Origin: Paenibacillus xylaniclasticus
GTDB taxonomy: Bacteria; Bacillota; Bacilli; Paenibacillales; Paenibacillaceae
Length of the DNA: 64,000 nucleotides
Assembly (NCBI RefSeq): GCF_004001065.1
Contig: NZ_BIML01000001.1
Coordinates: 248,001-312,000 of the forward strand
Direction of reading: 5' to 3'
The notes under the pieces are model-generated. The model made no database searches. It was not told where the DNA came from and saw only the letters and a list, made by a program, of their open reading frames with translations. Below are positions 13,656-22,147 of this stretch, piece by piece (position 1 is the first letter of the stretch; every line of letters begins with the position of its first letter). Position numbers and translations under genes: made by a program.

Positions 13656-16600
13656 CTTTTGATTGCCCCATGATGAGGTAACTAAGCGAACAGATCCGTT
13701 TTCATCATACTCCTTCGTAATGATTGAATTGAATATATCTAAGCTGATTCCGAACTCATCGAATATGTCTGCATCCTCTTTGTATTCACATTGTTTCACG
13801 AACTCATTAATGCGCTGCTTAGCCATGAGCAATGCAAGTATGTTTTGTTCCAGCGTATTCAGGTAAGTAACAAAGTGGATCGTTGTTTTATTCTTGCTAT
13901 TCAGCCTCGTAAACCGTCCAATATACTGCATCATATTAGAGATGTTGTATTGCAGTCCTTCACATATAACAACATCGCACGATGGGATATTGACACTCTC
14001 AGAGAGTGACATTTGGGTTGATACAAGTATCCCGTTCTTAGTTGCTTCAAACTCCTCTATGATGGTCTGACGCTTCTTAAATGACGTTTCACCAAGTATA
14101 AGGAATATTGGTCTATCTGGATAATCCCTCTTTAACTTACCGTAATAGTATGTGGCTGCATCTATAAACGTTGTACCGACTGCCACCTTATCGTTTGATG
14201 ACCTCTTAACGATTCGGCTTACTCGATTGTATTTATTCGGCTCTTGATGTGCTTTATACTCCTTCAGCATATGAGGAATGGAAACACATTTCTGCATAAG
14301 TTGGATCTGCTGAATAATTCGAAGCATTGCATCTTTGCGGTAGTTCCCTGTCGATCCGTAGTAACTCCTCAACATTGAATGAAACTCTTCCATGATAAGT
14401 CTATATACATTAACTTCGCTTTCATTTTGCGTTATTCTGTGTGTTTTAAACTCGACCATATTTTTATTTAGTACTTCGAACATGTTGCGAACAATAATCG
14501 TCTTTTCAATAAGTTTGATCAACTTATCCGAGTGCATAATATCCTGATTTGCTTTCTCAACTCCAAATACCGTTGCTTTTTTAGGTGAGAAGCAAGCAGA
14601 GAATACACTTTGTTTATTTGCTGGAAATGGTTGATTGTAATACTTATTTCGCTTCTGCTTCCATTCTCCTGTTTTCTTATCCTCAGATAGTACCGTTTCA
14701 CATTCGCACATGAGGTTAACGCTGCTTCCGTATAGGATCATGAATTGAGGATATAACTCGTTAGCGTTGTTTTTTGTTGGTGTGCCTGATGCTAGGAGCT
14801 TATAAGGAACGCGCTGGAATACGCTTAGAACGGCTTTAGTGGTCTGGGTGGATGGATAGATGCAACGGTGTGACTCATCGAGTATTAAAGAAATTTTACG
14901 CGCCTGACGCTTGATATACTGTTTTAAGTGACGTTGATACTTGACTAGCATGTTAAACGACACCAAAATGATATCAGACGGTCTGATTTTGTACACATCG
15001 GACAACGACTCTATTTTTACATATGATATACCGTAAGATGCTAGTCGATCAGTCCAAGTCATTTTAATCGATATGCTAGATGATACGATAAACGTATTAC
15101 GAATAGGTTTGTGTTCATTCATATACTTCATCCACGTTATACCTGCTTCTGTTTTGCCCAACCCAACATTCCACGCTAGTAGCGCTTTATCTTTCTGAAG
15201 GACTTTCTGCATGTCTTCTTTCTGGAAATCCCTTAGTTTTACTATTTCATTTTTAACACTATTATATAAGTTGAAGTTATCTAGCCATAATTGAATAGTT
15301 TTTGAAGGCCGGATACTCTTTAGCGGCATAGACTGCTGTTGATACTTATTAATTTTTCGATTAATCAACTTCTTATATCGTTGATTTTCAAACTGATATA
15401 GGTCATTCGCAACCATATTTACAAAAGTATCTTCTTTAACGCCTGTATACCTAGAAAGGTATACTTTATTCTTTTGAGAATAACCTTTTAACTTTAGCGA
15501 ATACTTGCCCATAACCAAACGAATTTCGTCACGGTCAATATTATGCTGGTTTTTGATAATCCGTTTCAAATAAGATAATACTTTAGGCTTCGTAATACGT
15601 ACCTTTTCCCATTCCTCATACTTCATCCCTTCTGGCCTTACTTGATTGTAATATTTATCTACATACTCTATACATTTTGCATATGATTTATTAATTTTTG
15701 GATTACGTTTAATGTCGAATAGAAGTTTGGTTATTTTATGCTGAAATTCAATATCCTCGTTGTTATGCTGCATTTGTTCAAAGAATAATTTATGCTTGAC
15801 CTTTTCTTTTTGTTGAATAACTGGTGCTATGTATTTGTTATAGATATTATCGCTGTTCACCTGCGTAAGTTCTGTTATATGTGATAATTGTGTTGAAAAA
15901 GACTGCTCCGTTGTTATATGTTCAGTTTTTTTGGAAAAGAACATTAGTTTGGTTCGGAATGAATCAACACCTACAGACTTAAACGAGTTAGAAGGTAATT
16001 CAATTTGATATATAAAGTTATACATTTGATCCATTCGCTTAATCATTCCGCTATCAGTGAAATCGTCAGCAAGGAATGAGACAGGAACAATTAACGCGAG
16101 TATGCCTGAAGGCTTCAGAAGTTCATGAGCTTTGATGCAGTAATACAATTGCGATAGATATTCGTCTTTGTTGATTTGCCAGCGTAAAGAAAATGGGGGA
16201 TTACCTAGTACAATATCGAATGAAACATTGGGATTGTAGTTTCGAATATCATCTGCTGTTATATGTGCTTCTGGGTATAAAAACCTTGCAACCTTATAAG
16301 CTCTGATATCTAACTCGTTGCCATATATGTTAGATTGATTAGGTAACCAGTTAAAAAAGTTGCCCATTCCGCATGTCAAATCAGCGATCAAATCATGATT
16401 AGAAGGCTTTAAGCAGTCAACAAGGAATTTTGATAATGTGTGAGGTGTGAAAAATTGACCTTGCTCTATATCTTTTTTAGCCTCGGTATATTCATGGAAA
16501 CTGTTATAGTCGGCAAACGATAAACCATGCAAAGATCCATTGCCTGTATAACTGTTATATATATCGGCTGCTGTTATATTGAACTTATCCGTCAAGTTGT

Positions 16601-16679
16601 TATCGATAAGATGCAGGATCTTGTTGTTAATTTCTTCGCGTTTATTTTGTGGAACTGTTATAGAGGAAATAGGATACAT
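13638..16679 (-). CDS. DNA adenine methylase-helicase fusion protein
   Basis: A 1013-residue fusion. Residues 65-260 are an N6-adenine methyltransferase: GQFFTPHTLSKFLVD, SAM-binding DLTCGMGNF, and catalytic NPPF. A helical linker follows. Residues about 480-985 are a superfamily 2 helicase: LAWNVGLGKTEAG (motif I), LILDESHRC (DEAH-like box), ASGTPTKN (motif III), then QYIGRFTRLNSKNKTTIHFV (motif VI). ATG 16679 follows AAGGTGAATAC. The layout matches phage and plasmid DarB-like and polyvalent proteins that protect or modify incoming DNA, and partly type I-like enzymes, but no endonuclease motif is visible. It follows the polyvalent protein at 16741 with a hairpin between. Roles in anti-restriction or replication restart are both possible. 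Confidence 0.85.
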   Translation of the reverse strand: MYPISSITVPQNKREEINNKILHLIDNNLTDKFNITAADIYNSYTGNGSLHGLSFADYNSFHEYTEAKKDIEQGQFFTPHTLSKFLVDCLKPSNHDLIADLTCGMGNFFNWLPNQSNIYGNELDIRAYKVARFLYPEAHITADDIRNYNPNVSFDIVLGNPPFSLRWQINKDEYLSQLYYCIKAHELLKPSGILALIVPVSFLADDFTDSGMIKRMDQMYNFIYQIELPSNSFKSVGVDSFRTKLMFFSKKTEHITTEQSFSTQLSHITELTQVNSDNIYNKYIAPVIQQKEKVKHKLFFEQMQHNNEDIEFQHKITKLLFDIKRNPKINKSYAKCIEYVDKYYNQVRPEGMKYEEWEKVRITKPKVLSYLKRIIKNQHNIDRDEIRLVMGKYSLKLKGYSQKNKVYLSRYTGVKEDTFVNMVANDLYQFENQRYKKLINRKINKYQQQSMPLKSIRPSKTIQLWLDNFNLYNSVKNEIVKLRDFQKEDMQKVLQKDKALLAWNVGLGKTEAGITWMKYMNEHKPIRNTFIVSSSISIKMTWTDRLASYGISYVKIESLSDVYKIRPSDIILVSFNMLVKYQRHLKQYIKRQARKISLILDESHRCIYPSTQTTKAVLSVFQRVPYKLLASGTPTKNNANELYPQFMILYGSSVNLMCECETVLSEDKKTGEWKQKRNKYYNQPFPANKQSVFSACFSPKKATVFGVEKANQDIMHSDKLIKLIEKTIIVRNMFEVLNKNMVEFKTHRITQNESEVNVYRLIMEEFHSMLRSYYGSTGNYRKDAMLRIIQQIQLMQKCVSIPHMLKEYKAHQEPNKYNRVSRIVKRSSNDKVAVGTTFIDAATYYYGKLKRDYPDRPIFLILGETSFKKRQTIIEEFEATKNGILVSTQMSLSESVNIPSCDVVICEGLQYNISNMMQYIGRFTRLNSKNKTTIHFVTYLNTLEQNILALLMAKQRINEFVKQCEYKEDADIFDEFGISLDIFNSIITKEYDENGSVRLVTSSWGNQKISGGA

Positions 16680-16696
16680 GTATTCACCTTATTTCT

Positions 16697-16726
16697 AGGA
16701 GTCAGCCACACTATTGACTGACTCCT
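16697..16726 (-). other. Intergenic hairpin between polyvalent and methylase-helicase genes
   Basis: AGGAGTCAG (16697-16705) and CTGACTCCT (16718-16726) form a 9-bp perfect stem with a 12-nt loop. On the minus-strand mRNA it ends about 18 nt before the methylase-helicase start and lacks a U-run, so it may be an attenuator, a processing site or a translational control element. Confidence 0.6.
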
Positions 16727-16740
16727 ATTATATAGTTCTG

Positions 16741-19002
16741 TTATGCTACATTGGAGGTACCGCAATACTCACGCGCAAACTTGTTTGCTAGTTGATTAGA
16801 TATGAATTCAATTTCTAATTTTCCATTCTTTAATATTTTGATTGACTTAACCTTACTTAGTGTCGATGGTTCATATCGTTCAAAGTTGTTAACGTTTCTT
16901 TCATTGTTATAGCCCACATACTTATTGATTAATTCCTGATTACCCTTGATAGATCCATTCTCAAAATGTTGCAAAGCCTCAAATACTGCTTGACACTTGT
17001 CGCCGCTAATTCTATATTCTTTCCATATGGAATCATGATGAGCAAACCATCCATCAATAACCAGTTTACTATTCCTGATTATTATTTTGTCGCTGCTTCT
17101 AACTAGTTTCTTCGTCTTTTCTTTAATCTCATTTTCGGCTTTTTCGGTGAAATTAAATCCGCCTAGCTGTATAGTAATTTCATCAATAATATTCTCATAT
17201 GTCACATTTGATTTGTACTTCTTTTGGATCTTTTCGTAATCAATTGTTATATTATACTTACTCGAAAAATAGTGAACAATTTCAAAAATAAAACGCTTAT
17301 TGATATTATCAATGTTACGTTGTAAATCATAGACCGAAAATCCTGCATTGTAAGCTGTTGATTGATCGTGAAAATATGCGCCGTTACTTCTACCATACTT
17401 TTTACCGTGTTCCGCTGCTACTGTTTGGATTGCCTGTAATTGTTCATTGAGGCTGGTATAGGCTTGAATCATTTGTTGGTATATGTATTCTTGTTCTTTA
17501 CAAAATTCTAAATCATCGGTTGAAATTTTAGAATCGGCTGTCACTTCGACGCTATCGAATTTAGATAGTAAATCGTCAAATGTGGTATTTGTCGTATTAA
17601 TATTCGCCGCCTCCTCATTGTTATTACTGTTAGTAAAATTATGATAAATTACATTATCATTTTCTTGTTGTTCGTGCAAATAGTCGCTGTTATCGGATGC
17701 ATTTGATGCGCTGAGACTTTCCGTAGCGTCATTTGCGACCGTTTCCGTTTGTTTCTGCTGTTCTGTTACTGGCTGGCTGTTATCGCCATTCTGACCGTTT
17801 AATAATGCTTCGACTTCTGCTGTAATAGATTGACCTGCTTTAGACTTGCCGATTAATTCGGATGCTTGAGCCTTGGAGATAATGAGATTAGTTGTATTCA
17901 GTTTCGTTGCAACGTGTAAAGCCCACAATTGACGTTTAGTCGCTTGATTGGATGGAGTGCTGCTATTATCGGCCTGTGCTGTTATTGGCTCTTCCTGTGC
18001 CTGTTCTGGCTGTGCGAAGTCTTCAGACGTTTCAAGTTGGATGGAGTCGGAAACCTTTTGTTTACGTGCTGTTTTAGTCACGACCGTTTTCTCAACGTAC
18101 TCTGTTACCTCTTGAGATTCGATGATGGCGATATGACCATTCAACAGCATTTCATTGAGGCGGTTAACCGTAAGACTCCATTGCTTATCCCTACTCGTCG
18201 ATGGTTTTCCACGCTTACCAACTTTTCCAAATACATTGTATCCGTCAATCGATTTAGATTTATATATAAATGCGTATTTAGTACCTTTGCTGTTGCCGCC
18301 AGTGTAACCTACTTTCATCACGAACATTAACCCTTCTTTGATGTTGTCAATTGTAACGCTCTTAATGTCTGTTTCAACCATTTTAGTAACCGTTACAGGA
18401 ACTTTAACCGTTTTAGTTTCATATGCATCAGCAGAGCTCACAACGGCTTCAATACGGTTGATAAGGTTGTTAATCTTTTTGTCGCGTTTAATGCGGTTAT
18501 CTTGGATATGGTCGTTACTTTCATAGCAAGCGAATACGCCTGTACCTTTGCCAAGGATTTGACCGTCTTTTTCTACGTGCCAAGAGCAATTATCAGGATT
18601 TCCATGTGAGAATGTTGGATATGTCTCGATAACTGTATATTTAGGTGCGATATTTTGCTTTTCAATCTCTTTTTGAATGAGTGCTGCACAATTGGCTTTT
18701 TCACTTGGAGTCGATGCGGAATCATTCATATGCGCCTCAAGCTTTTTGATGCGGTCAGTTGCTCTATATGCTTGATTGTTATAGTTATATTCTTTTACCT
18801 CATAGCCACTATAACGGTTACCGTATTGGTCGATTACGAGAACAAAACCGTTTTTAGATGCGATTCCGTCCCAGTGTGCTGGATGAAAATAATCGGTCAT
18901 GGAATCGGATTGATCAGGAGAATAACCAAACACTTTCCATCCGCGATTAACGAGTTCATGCATGATATTTACCTTAGCTTCGCGTTTATCTCCATAGTAC
19001 AT
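16741..19002 (-). CDS. Large polyvalent-type protein of unknown function
   Basis: A 753-residue multi-part protein. The N-terminus has a globular region (GWKVFGYSPDQSDSMTDYF, HPAHWDGIASKNGFVLVID), then a beta-rich part, a short KQLWALHVATKLNTTNLIIS module that recurs in phage and plasmid polyvalent proteins, a long Gln/Asn/Ser/Thr-rich low-complexity linker (about residues 330-480), and a charged C-terminal domain (KSIKILKNGKLEIEF). ATG 19002 follows AGGGAGCGATTACT. It stands directly upstream of the methylase-helicase, as in DarA/DarB-type and similar modules injected with phage DNA; a protective role for entering DNA is a reasonable inference, not proven. Its 5' leader is highly structured. 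Confidence 0.7.
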   Translation of the reverse strand: MYYGDKREAKVNIMHELVNRGWKVFGYSPDQSDSMTDYFHPAHWDGIASKNGFVLVIDQYGNRYSGYEVKEYNYNNQAYRATDRIKKLEAHMNDSASTPSEKANCAALIQKEIEKQNIAPKYTVIETYPTFSHGNPDNCSWHVEKDGQILGKGTGVFACYESNDHIQDNRIKRDKKINNLINRIEAVVSSADAYETKTVKVPVTVTKMVETDIKSVTIDNIKEGLMFVMKVGYTGGNSKGTKYAFIYKSKSIDGYNVFGKVGKRGKPSTSRDKQWSLTVNRLNEMLLNGHIAIIESQEVTEYVEKTVVTKTARKQKVSDSIQLETSEDFAQPEQAQEEPITAQADNSSTPSNQATKRQLWALHVATKLNTTNLIISKAQASELIGKSKAGQSITAEVEALLNGQNGDNSQPVTEQQKQTETVANDATESLSASNASDNSDYLHEQQENDNVIYHNFTNSNNNEEAANINTTNTTFDDLLSKFDSVEVTADSKISTDDLEFCKEQEYIYQQMIQAYTSLNEQLQAIQTVAAEHGKKYGRSNGAYFHDQSTAYNAGFSVYDLQRNIDNINKRFIFEIVHYFSSKYNITIDYEKIQKKYKSNVTYENIIDEITIQLGGFNFTEKAENEIKEKTKKLVRSSDKIIIRNSKLVIDGWFAHHDSIWKEYRISGDKCQAVFEALQHFENGSIKGNQELINKYVGYNNERNVNNFERYEPSTLSKVKSIKILKNGKLEIEFISNQLANKFAREYCGTSNVA

Positions 19003-19052
19003 AGTAATCGCTCCCTTATGCGCTGTTATGCGCTATGTATTGATTTCCAACA

Positions 19053-19111
19053 CCCAAGGCTGATCCCTTGGGACGCTCACGGCCTAATGGACTAGTTTAG
19101 ACTCGCCGTGA
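19053..19111 (-). promoter_or_regulatory. Tandem hairpins in the leader of the polyvalent gene
   Basis: Two perfect 7-bp stems lie back to back: TCACGGC/GCCGTGA (19077-19083 with 19105-19111) and CCCAAGG/CCTTGGG (19053-19059 with 19066-19072). They occupy the gap between the 19158-19526 gene and the start at 19002. No U-run follows, so a leader or attenuator structure is more likely than a terminator. Confidence 0.6.
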
Positions 19112-19157
19112 CGAGTTTATTTAAATATTCGCTCGCTACATACGATCTTGTGCTATA

Positions 19158-19526
19158 TCAAATTACATACAATTGCTTTCTATTTTCTATGTCCCATATG
19201 AATAATGCTTTTTTCTCTCTAGTGCAACGCTCTTCATTTAGCACTTTTACCGTCATCGGTTTTTCGCCTTCAATTTTCCAATCCACTACAGGATATTTGC
19301 CGTCGAAGCCGATTATCTCGCCTATATTATCAACGCCCATCGTAACCTTATCCAACCTAATCATCAATTGAGTTTCAATTTCAGAAGTATATTTATAGTC
19401 TAGATCCGTATCGAATTTAACTTCAGCTTCACCAATTGCCACGCAGAATGCTTGCTCTGGTAGTACTGTATTGTAAGATTGGAACATGATGGCCACTGCT
19501 CTGTCGATAATCTTATCTTTCAACAT
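19158..19526 (-). CDS. Hypothetical protein
   Basis: A 122-residue soluble protein, not recognised. ATG 19526 is preferred to an ATG at 19535 that touches the AGAAGG. The sequence alternates helix (DRAVAIMFQSYNTVLPEQAF) and strands (CVAIGEAEVKFDTDL, EIIGFDGKYPVVDWKIEG). It is the last of several small genes before the polyvalent gene leader. Confidence 0.6.
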   Translation of the reverse strand: MLKDKIIDRAVAIMFQSYNTVLPEQAFCVAIGEAEVKFDTDLDYKYTSEIETQLMIRLDKVTMGVDNIGEIIGFDGKYPVVDWKIEGEKPMTVKVLNEERCTREKKALFIWDIENRKQLYVI

Positions 19527-19568
19527 AATTATCATCCTTCTCGAATTTAGGGGTATGAAAGTGTTATT

Positions 19569-19778
19569 TCAAGATGTAATACCTTCTGGAAGTTTAACTT
19601 TCATATCTTTGTAGAATTCAATTGTAAACCTCCAAGCTTGCTCCGTAAGCGTGTCAATATTCATTGTTGGGTACTTACCTTGATAAGCTTTCATAGACGA
19701 CTGCATAATGCTTTTAAATGCTTCTCGTTCTCCTTTTTCTTTAATTAACGCTTTGAGTACTTTCTTTTGTTCTGTCAC
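19569..19778 (-). CDS. Small hypothetical protein
   Basis: A 69-residue basic helical protein (QKKVLKALIKEKGEREAF, KSIMQSSMKAYQGKYPTM). GTG 19778 follows AGGAGTTGATACATA. A member of the early operator family lies directly upstream (19823-19837), implying repressor control. Not recognised. Confidence 0.6.
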   Translation of the reverse strand: MTEQKKVLKALIKEKGEREAFKSIMQSSMKAYQGKYPTMNIDTLTEQAWRFTIEFYKDMKVKLPEGITS

Positions 19779-19822
19779 TATGTATCAACTCCTATTTTCT
19801 TTTTACTATATATATATATATA

Positions 19823-19837
19823 TTCGCCATTCGCAAA
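19823..19837. promoter_or_regulatory. Early-type operator upstream of 19569-19778
   Basis: TTCGCCATTCGCAAA matches the early operator consensus TTCGCAwwTGCAAA with one extra central base. It lies next to a TATATATATATATA run (19807-19822) that can serve as -10 for leftward transcription. Confidence 0.55.
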
Positions 19838-19877
19838 GAAAATCCTTCTTTTTTTACGAATATTAGATAATTTATTT

Positions 19878-20084
19878 TTAACTCTCACGAATCAGATACT
19901 CACACATCATATCAGCCGTGATTGATCCGTTTGCTATGCCTTCGCGGAATTCTAGTAAATCGGAGTTATAGAGCATGGCGACATCGGAGAAACATGATAC
20001 AAGGTTATCGAAGGTTGGTTCATAGTCGGTGTAGTCTGCTGCATCGAGTGCTTGACGTATTTTGGCCGTGTTAAGGTTAGGCAT
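19878..20084 (-). CDS. Small acidic hypothetical protein
   Basis: A 68-residue acidic protein (TAKIRQALDAADYTDYEPTF, DNLVSCFSDVAMLYNSDLLE) starting at ATG 20084 after GAAAGGAACC. Charge and size resemble small phage regulators, but no family is recognised. It follows the 20102-20422 gene closely. Confidence 0.55.
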   Translation of the reverse strand: MPNLNTAKIRQALDAADYTDYEPTFDNLVSCFSDVAMLYNSDLLEFREGIANGSITADMMCEYLIRES

Positions 20085-20101
20085 GTGTTATAGGTTCCTT
20101 T

Positions 20102-20422
20102 CTAGATTGCTAATTTCAATTGTTCATTGTTAAACAAATTCGCAATCGTTTCTCTAATGATTCTGTCATCATCTCTAATGATGTCACCAGTCCATGCACC
20201 ATAAGTATTTTCTTTACGGTCTAAAATGATATCAAAACGTTTCAACGGAATTAATAAATCCTTTTCTGGTACAACTTCAAATGCTCTGCATGAATAAATT
20301 TTTATATTACCTGTATAAAATCTTCTCGCACGTTCAACATCGTATTTCATTTCAATATGATACTGTTTGCCGTTTATAGCGACTTCAAATTGTTGATAAA
20401 AGGATTTGTTGTTTTCATTTAT
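20102..20422 (-). CDS. Hypothetical protein with probable AUA start
   Basis: The in-frame ATG at 20350 has no ribosome-binding site, whereas the frame continues upstream through protein-like sequence (SFYQQFEVAINGKQYHIEM) to ATA 20422, which lies 7 nt after a perfect AAGGAG. I therefore take AUA as the likely start (106 aa). The protein is mixed alpha/beta (RARRFYTGNIKIYSCRAFEV, LLIPLKRFDIILDRKENTYG). Function unknown. Confidence 0.5.
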   Translation of the reverse strand: MNENNKSFYQQFEVAINGKQYHIEMKYDVERARRFYTGNIKIYSCRAFEVVPEKDLLIPLKRFDIILDRKENTYGAWTGDIIRDDDRIIRETIANLFNNEQLKLAI

Positions 20423-20472
20423 GTAATCACTCCTTATTTTATTTTATATCAGCATCGACTGCCTATTGGCTG

Positions 20473-21129
20473 TTATTGTAATAGTAATATTGTCCTGTTA
20501 AATATATTTTTGCTTAATCGTATCCGATATACCCCAGATTTGCCGTAAATACGACCATTCCAACGTCCTACAGGATAGCATTCAGGCTTTTTCGGTTGTT
20601 CGCCAAGTGTTTCGACTTCTTGTTTCATTTCAGCCGCCTTACTCTCTGTATTCTTAACGTATACTTGATAAGTGATTAGATCGGCTTGTGATACATTGTT
20701 TTTTATTGTAACACCTGTTATTGACTTTGCATCGTTTAATTTAGACTTTAACTCTTCGAGACTTGTGAGCATATACCATGATTTTTGTGGACGTTTTGTA
20801 CTTAATGCGCCGAAAATTCCGTTTGATGGGACATCGTCCCATTTGTAGCCAAGTGATTTAATTTGATCCTTAACATCTATTGTATTACCAGACCATGACA
20901 ATAAGATAGGATGTTTAGTGTTATACGGTAGGAGTGACACGGTTAGGACTGGTGGAGATGCAAGCTCCTTTTCGCGCTGCTCTTTGCCGTAGCATGCAGG
21001 ACATTGATTGTAATTTGCTTCAGCCCATTCAACCCATAAATCAGCTTCTTTACGGTTGTTTTTTGTTGTTTCTTTACAAAATTCATTTTCACATGTTGCA
21101 CAAGTACAGTAGGCTACAGCTTTAGCCAT
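20473..21129 (-). CDS. Zinc-finger hypothetical protein
   Basis: A 218-residue protein. The N-terminus carries four cysteines in two pairs, CTCATCENEFC and CPACYGKEQ, likely one zinc finger; the middle (LLPYNTKHPILLSWSGNTID, VKDQIKSLGYKWDDVPSNGI) resembles small domains of DNA-metabolism proteins that recognise flexible substrates; the C-terminus is basic (GRWNGRIYGKSGVYRIRL). ATG 21129 follows AAGGAGGCATATTACA. The promoter upstream has a tandem 11-bp repeat. It probably binds nucleic acid; family not recognised. Confidence 0.65.
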   Translation of the reverse strand: MAKAVAYCTCATCENEFCKETTKNNRKEADLWVEWAEANYNQCPACYGKEQREKELASPPVLTVSLLPYNTKHPILLSWSGNTIDVKDQIKSLGYKWDDVPSNGIFGALSTKRPQKSWYMLTSLEELKSKLNDAKSITGVTIKNNVSQADLITYQVYVKNTESKAAEMKQEVETLGEQPKKPECYPVGRWNGRIYGKSGVYRIRLSKNIFNRTILLLQ

Positions 21130-21152
21130 TGTAATATGCCTCCTTTAGGCAG

Positions 21153-21184
21153 ATTATAACTTAACTTGCAATCAACTTGCAATC
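21153..21184 (-). promoter_or_regulatory. Promoter overlapped by tandem 11-bp repeats
   Basis: On the minus strand TTGCAA (21182-21177), 18 nt, TATAAT (21158-21153). The sequence GATTGCAAGTT occurs twice head-to-tail at 21184-21174 and 21173-21163, covering the -35 and the spacer: a likely activator or repressor site. Confidence 0.65.
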
Positions 21185-21343
21185 CTTATATATTGGCCTG
21201 CAACTCTTACGGTTAAATGAGTTTTTATAGTCGTCGTAACGACTGTTAATCATTATCTATGCATTACTATAATGGCTCATGTAATATAGTTTTATATTTA
21301 TATTACACTTTTTTTATTTTCATAAATACGTCCTTTATTTATT

Positions 21344-21457
21344 TTACACTTCAATATCCCATTCATCTTGTACCAGATCCGTTTTTGATTGAGACATGTT
21401 TTTGATTACTAATATTGCACAAGTTACAATAACATTTGATATAATTGCGATTAACAT
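21344..21457 (-). CDS. Small single-span membrane peptide
   Basis: A 37-residue peptide with a strong GGAGGAGAGACT before ATG 21457. Residues 1-19 are hydrophobic (LIAIISNVIVTCAILVI) and the rest is hydrophilic and acidic, so it should sit as a one-span membrane peptide. It is the first gene after the operator-bearing promoter at 21553. Such short early phage peptides often interfere with host membrane proteins; the target here is unknown. Confidence 0.6.
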   Translation of the reverse strand: MLIAIISNVIVTCAILVIKNMSQSKTDLVQDEWDIEV

Positions 21458-21552
21458 AGTCTCTCCTCCATTATTATATTTAAGTTAGTTTGTATATCGA
21501 CATCGGCTACCATGGACTGTATGCAATGCTGTGATCTCCTGTTGTTAATTCT

Positions 21553-21581
21553 ATAATAGCACTTCGCATATGCAAAAGCAA
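21553..21581 (-). promoter_or_regulatory. Promoter with TTTGCATATGCGAA operator in spacer
   Basis: On the minus strand TTGCTT (21581-21576), 17 nt, TATTAT (21558-21553). The spacer contains TTGCATATGCGAA, matching the sites at 4874-4887 and 1620-1633. It drives the small membrane peptide gene. Confidence 0.7.
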
Positions 21582-21593
21582 GCATTTTTTTTA

Positions 21594-22035
21594 GGCTATT
21601 CGGATTATTGAGTTGAAACGAAACTGCCAAAATCCATTATTTCCAGAATAAGTTATCGAAGAAATGGAGGTTTTTTAAATGACAAATCAATTGGATCACA
21701 AATATCTGCGAGTAACTATGCCTGACGGATCCAAATGGGAAATACCAATGTCTGTGATAGCCACAAACAAGGGTGAAAATCACGAATATGAAGGCGTTGA
21801 TAATATCGAAGAGTGCATCCATTTGGCGATGCATGAGTCGGATGAATCCCTTATTGATTGGGCTGAAAACGACATGAATTGGAGCGAGGTGGCAGACCAC
21901 GCTCAGATGGTCGAGCAAGGAACGGTGGATTATGAAGATGGTTGGACGAACGGCGACAAGGAAGTAATCGTCTACGATTGATTAATATCATCTGGAAATT
22001 GATTCGTCGATTTCAACCATAAAATCCGAATACCC
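21594..22035. repeat. Inverted-repeat-flanked small gene cassette (copy 2)
   Basis: GGCTATTCGGATTATTGAG (21594 onward, continuing TTGAAA) and the inverted TTTCAACCATAAAATCCGAA (22011-22030, continuing TACCC) flank the gene at 21679-21981, which runs opposite to all its neighbours. The right end matches the 4172 repeat with one mismatch over 24 bases. The left end is more diverged. Confidence 0.5.
21679..21981 (+). CDS. Acidic hypothetical protein in inverted-repeat cassette
   Basis: A 100-residue, very acidic protein (IEECIHLAMHESDESLIDW, AENDMNWSEVADHAQMVEQG). ATG 21679 follows GGAGG. It is the only rightward gene in this leftward region and lies inside the second inverted-repeat cassette. 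High acidity with many Asp/Glu and Trp would fit a DNA mimic or adaptor; unrecognised and not related to the gene in the first cassette. Confidence 0.65.
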   Translation: MTNQLDHKYLRVTMPDGSKWEIPMSVIATNKGENHEYEGVDNIEECIHLAMHESDESLIDWAENDMNWSEVADHAQMVEQGTVDYEDGWTNGDKEVIVYD

Positions 22036-22072
22036 TTTTTTAAAAATTAATCTTTTGATATATAAAACAAAT

Positions 22073-22105
22073 GGACGCTCATTTACGAGCATCCCTTTGG
22101 TCTTT
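22073..22105 (+). terminator. Terminator after the rightward cassette gene
   Basis: GGACGCTC and GAGCATCC form an 8-bp stem with one mismatch and a 6-nt loop, followed by CTTTGGTCTTTTT. It would end the transcript of the 21679-21981 gene. Confidence 0.55.
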
Positions 22106-22147
22106 TTAGTCTTAGCAGCTGTTAGATAGTAATGTCTTTGACACTCC

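Noticed and set aside
16697-16726. Terminator between the polyvalent and methylase-helicase genes
   Set aside because: The stem is perfect but no U-run follows on the leftward strand; it is listed as an intergenic hairpin instead.
19807-19822. TATATATATATATATA run as a microsatellite or mobile element end
   Set aside because: It is a short simple repeat next to a promoter and is better explained as an AT-rich -10 region.
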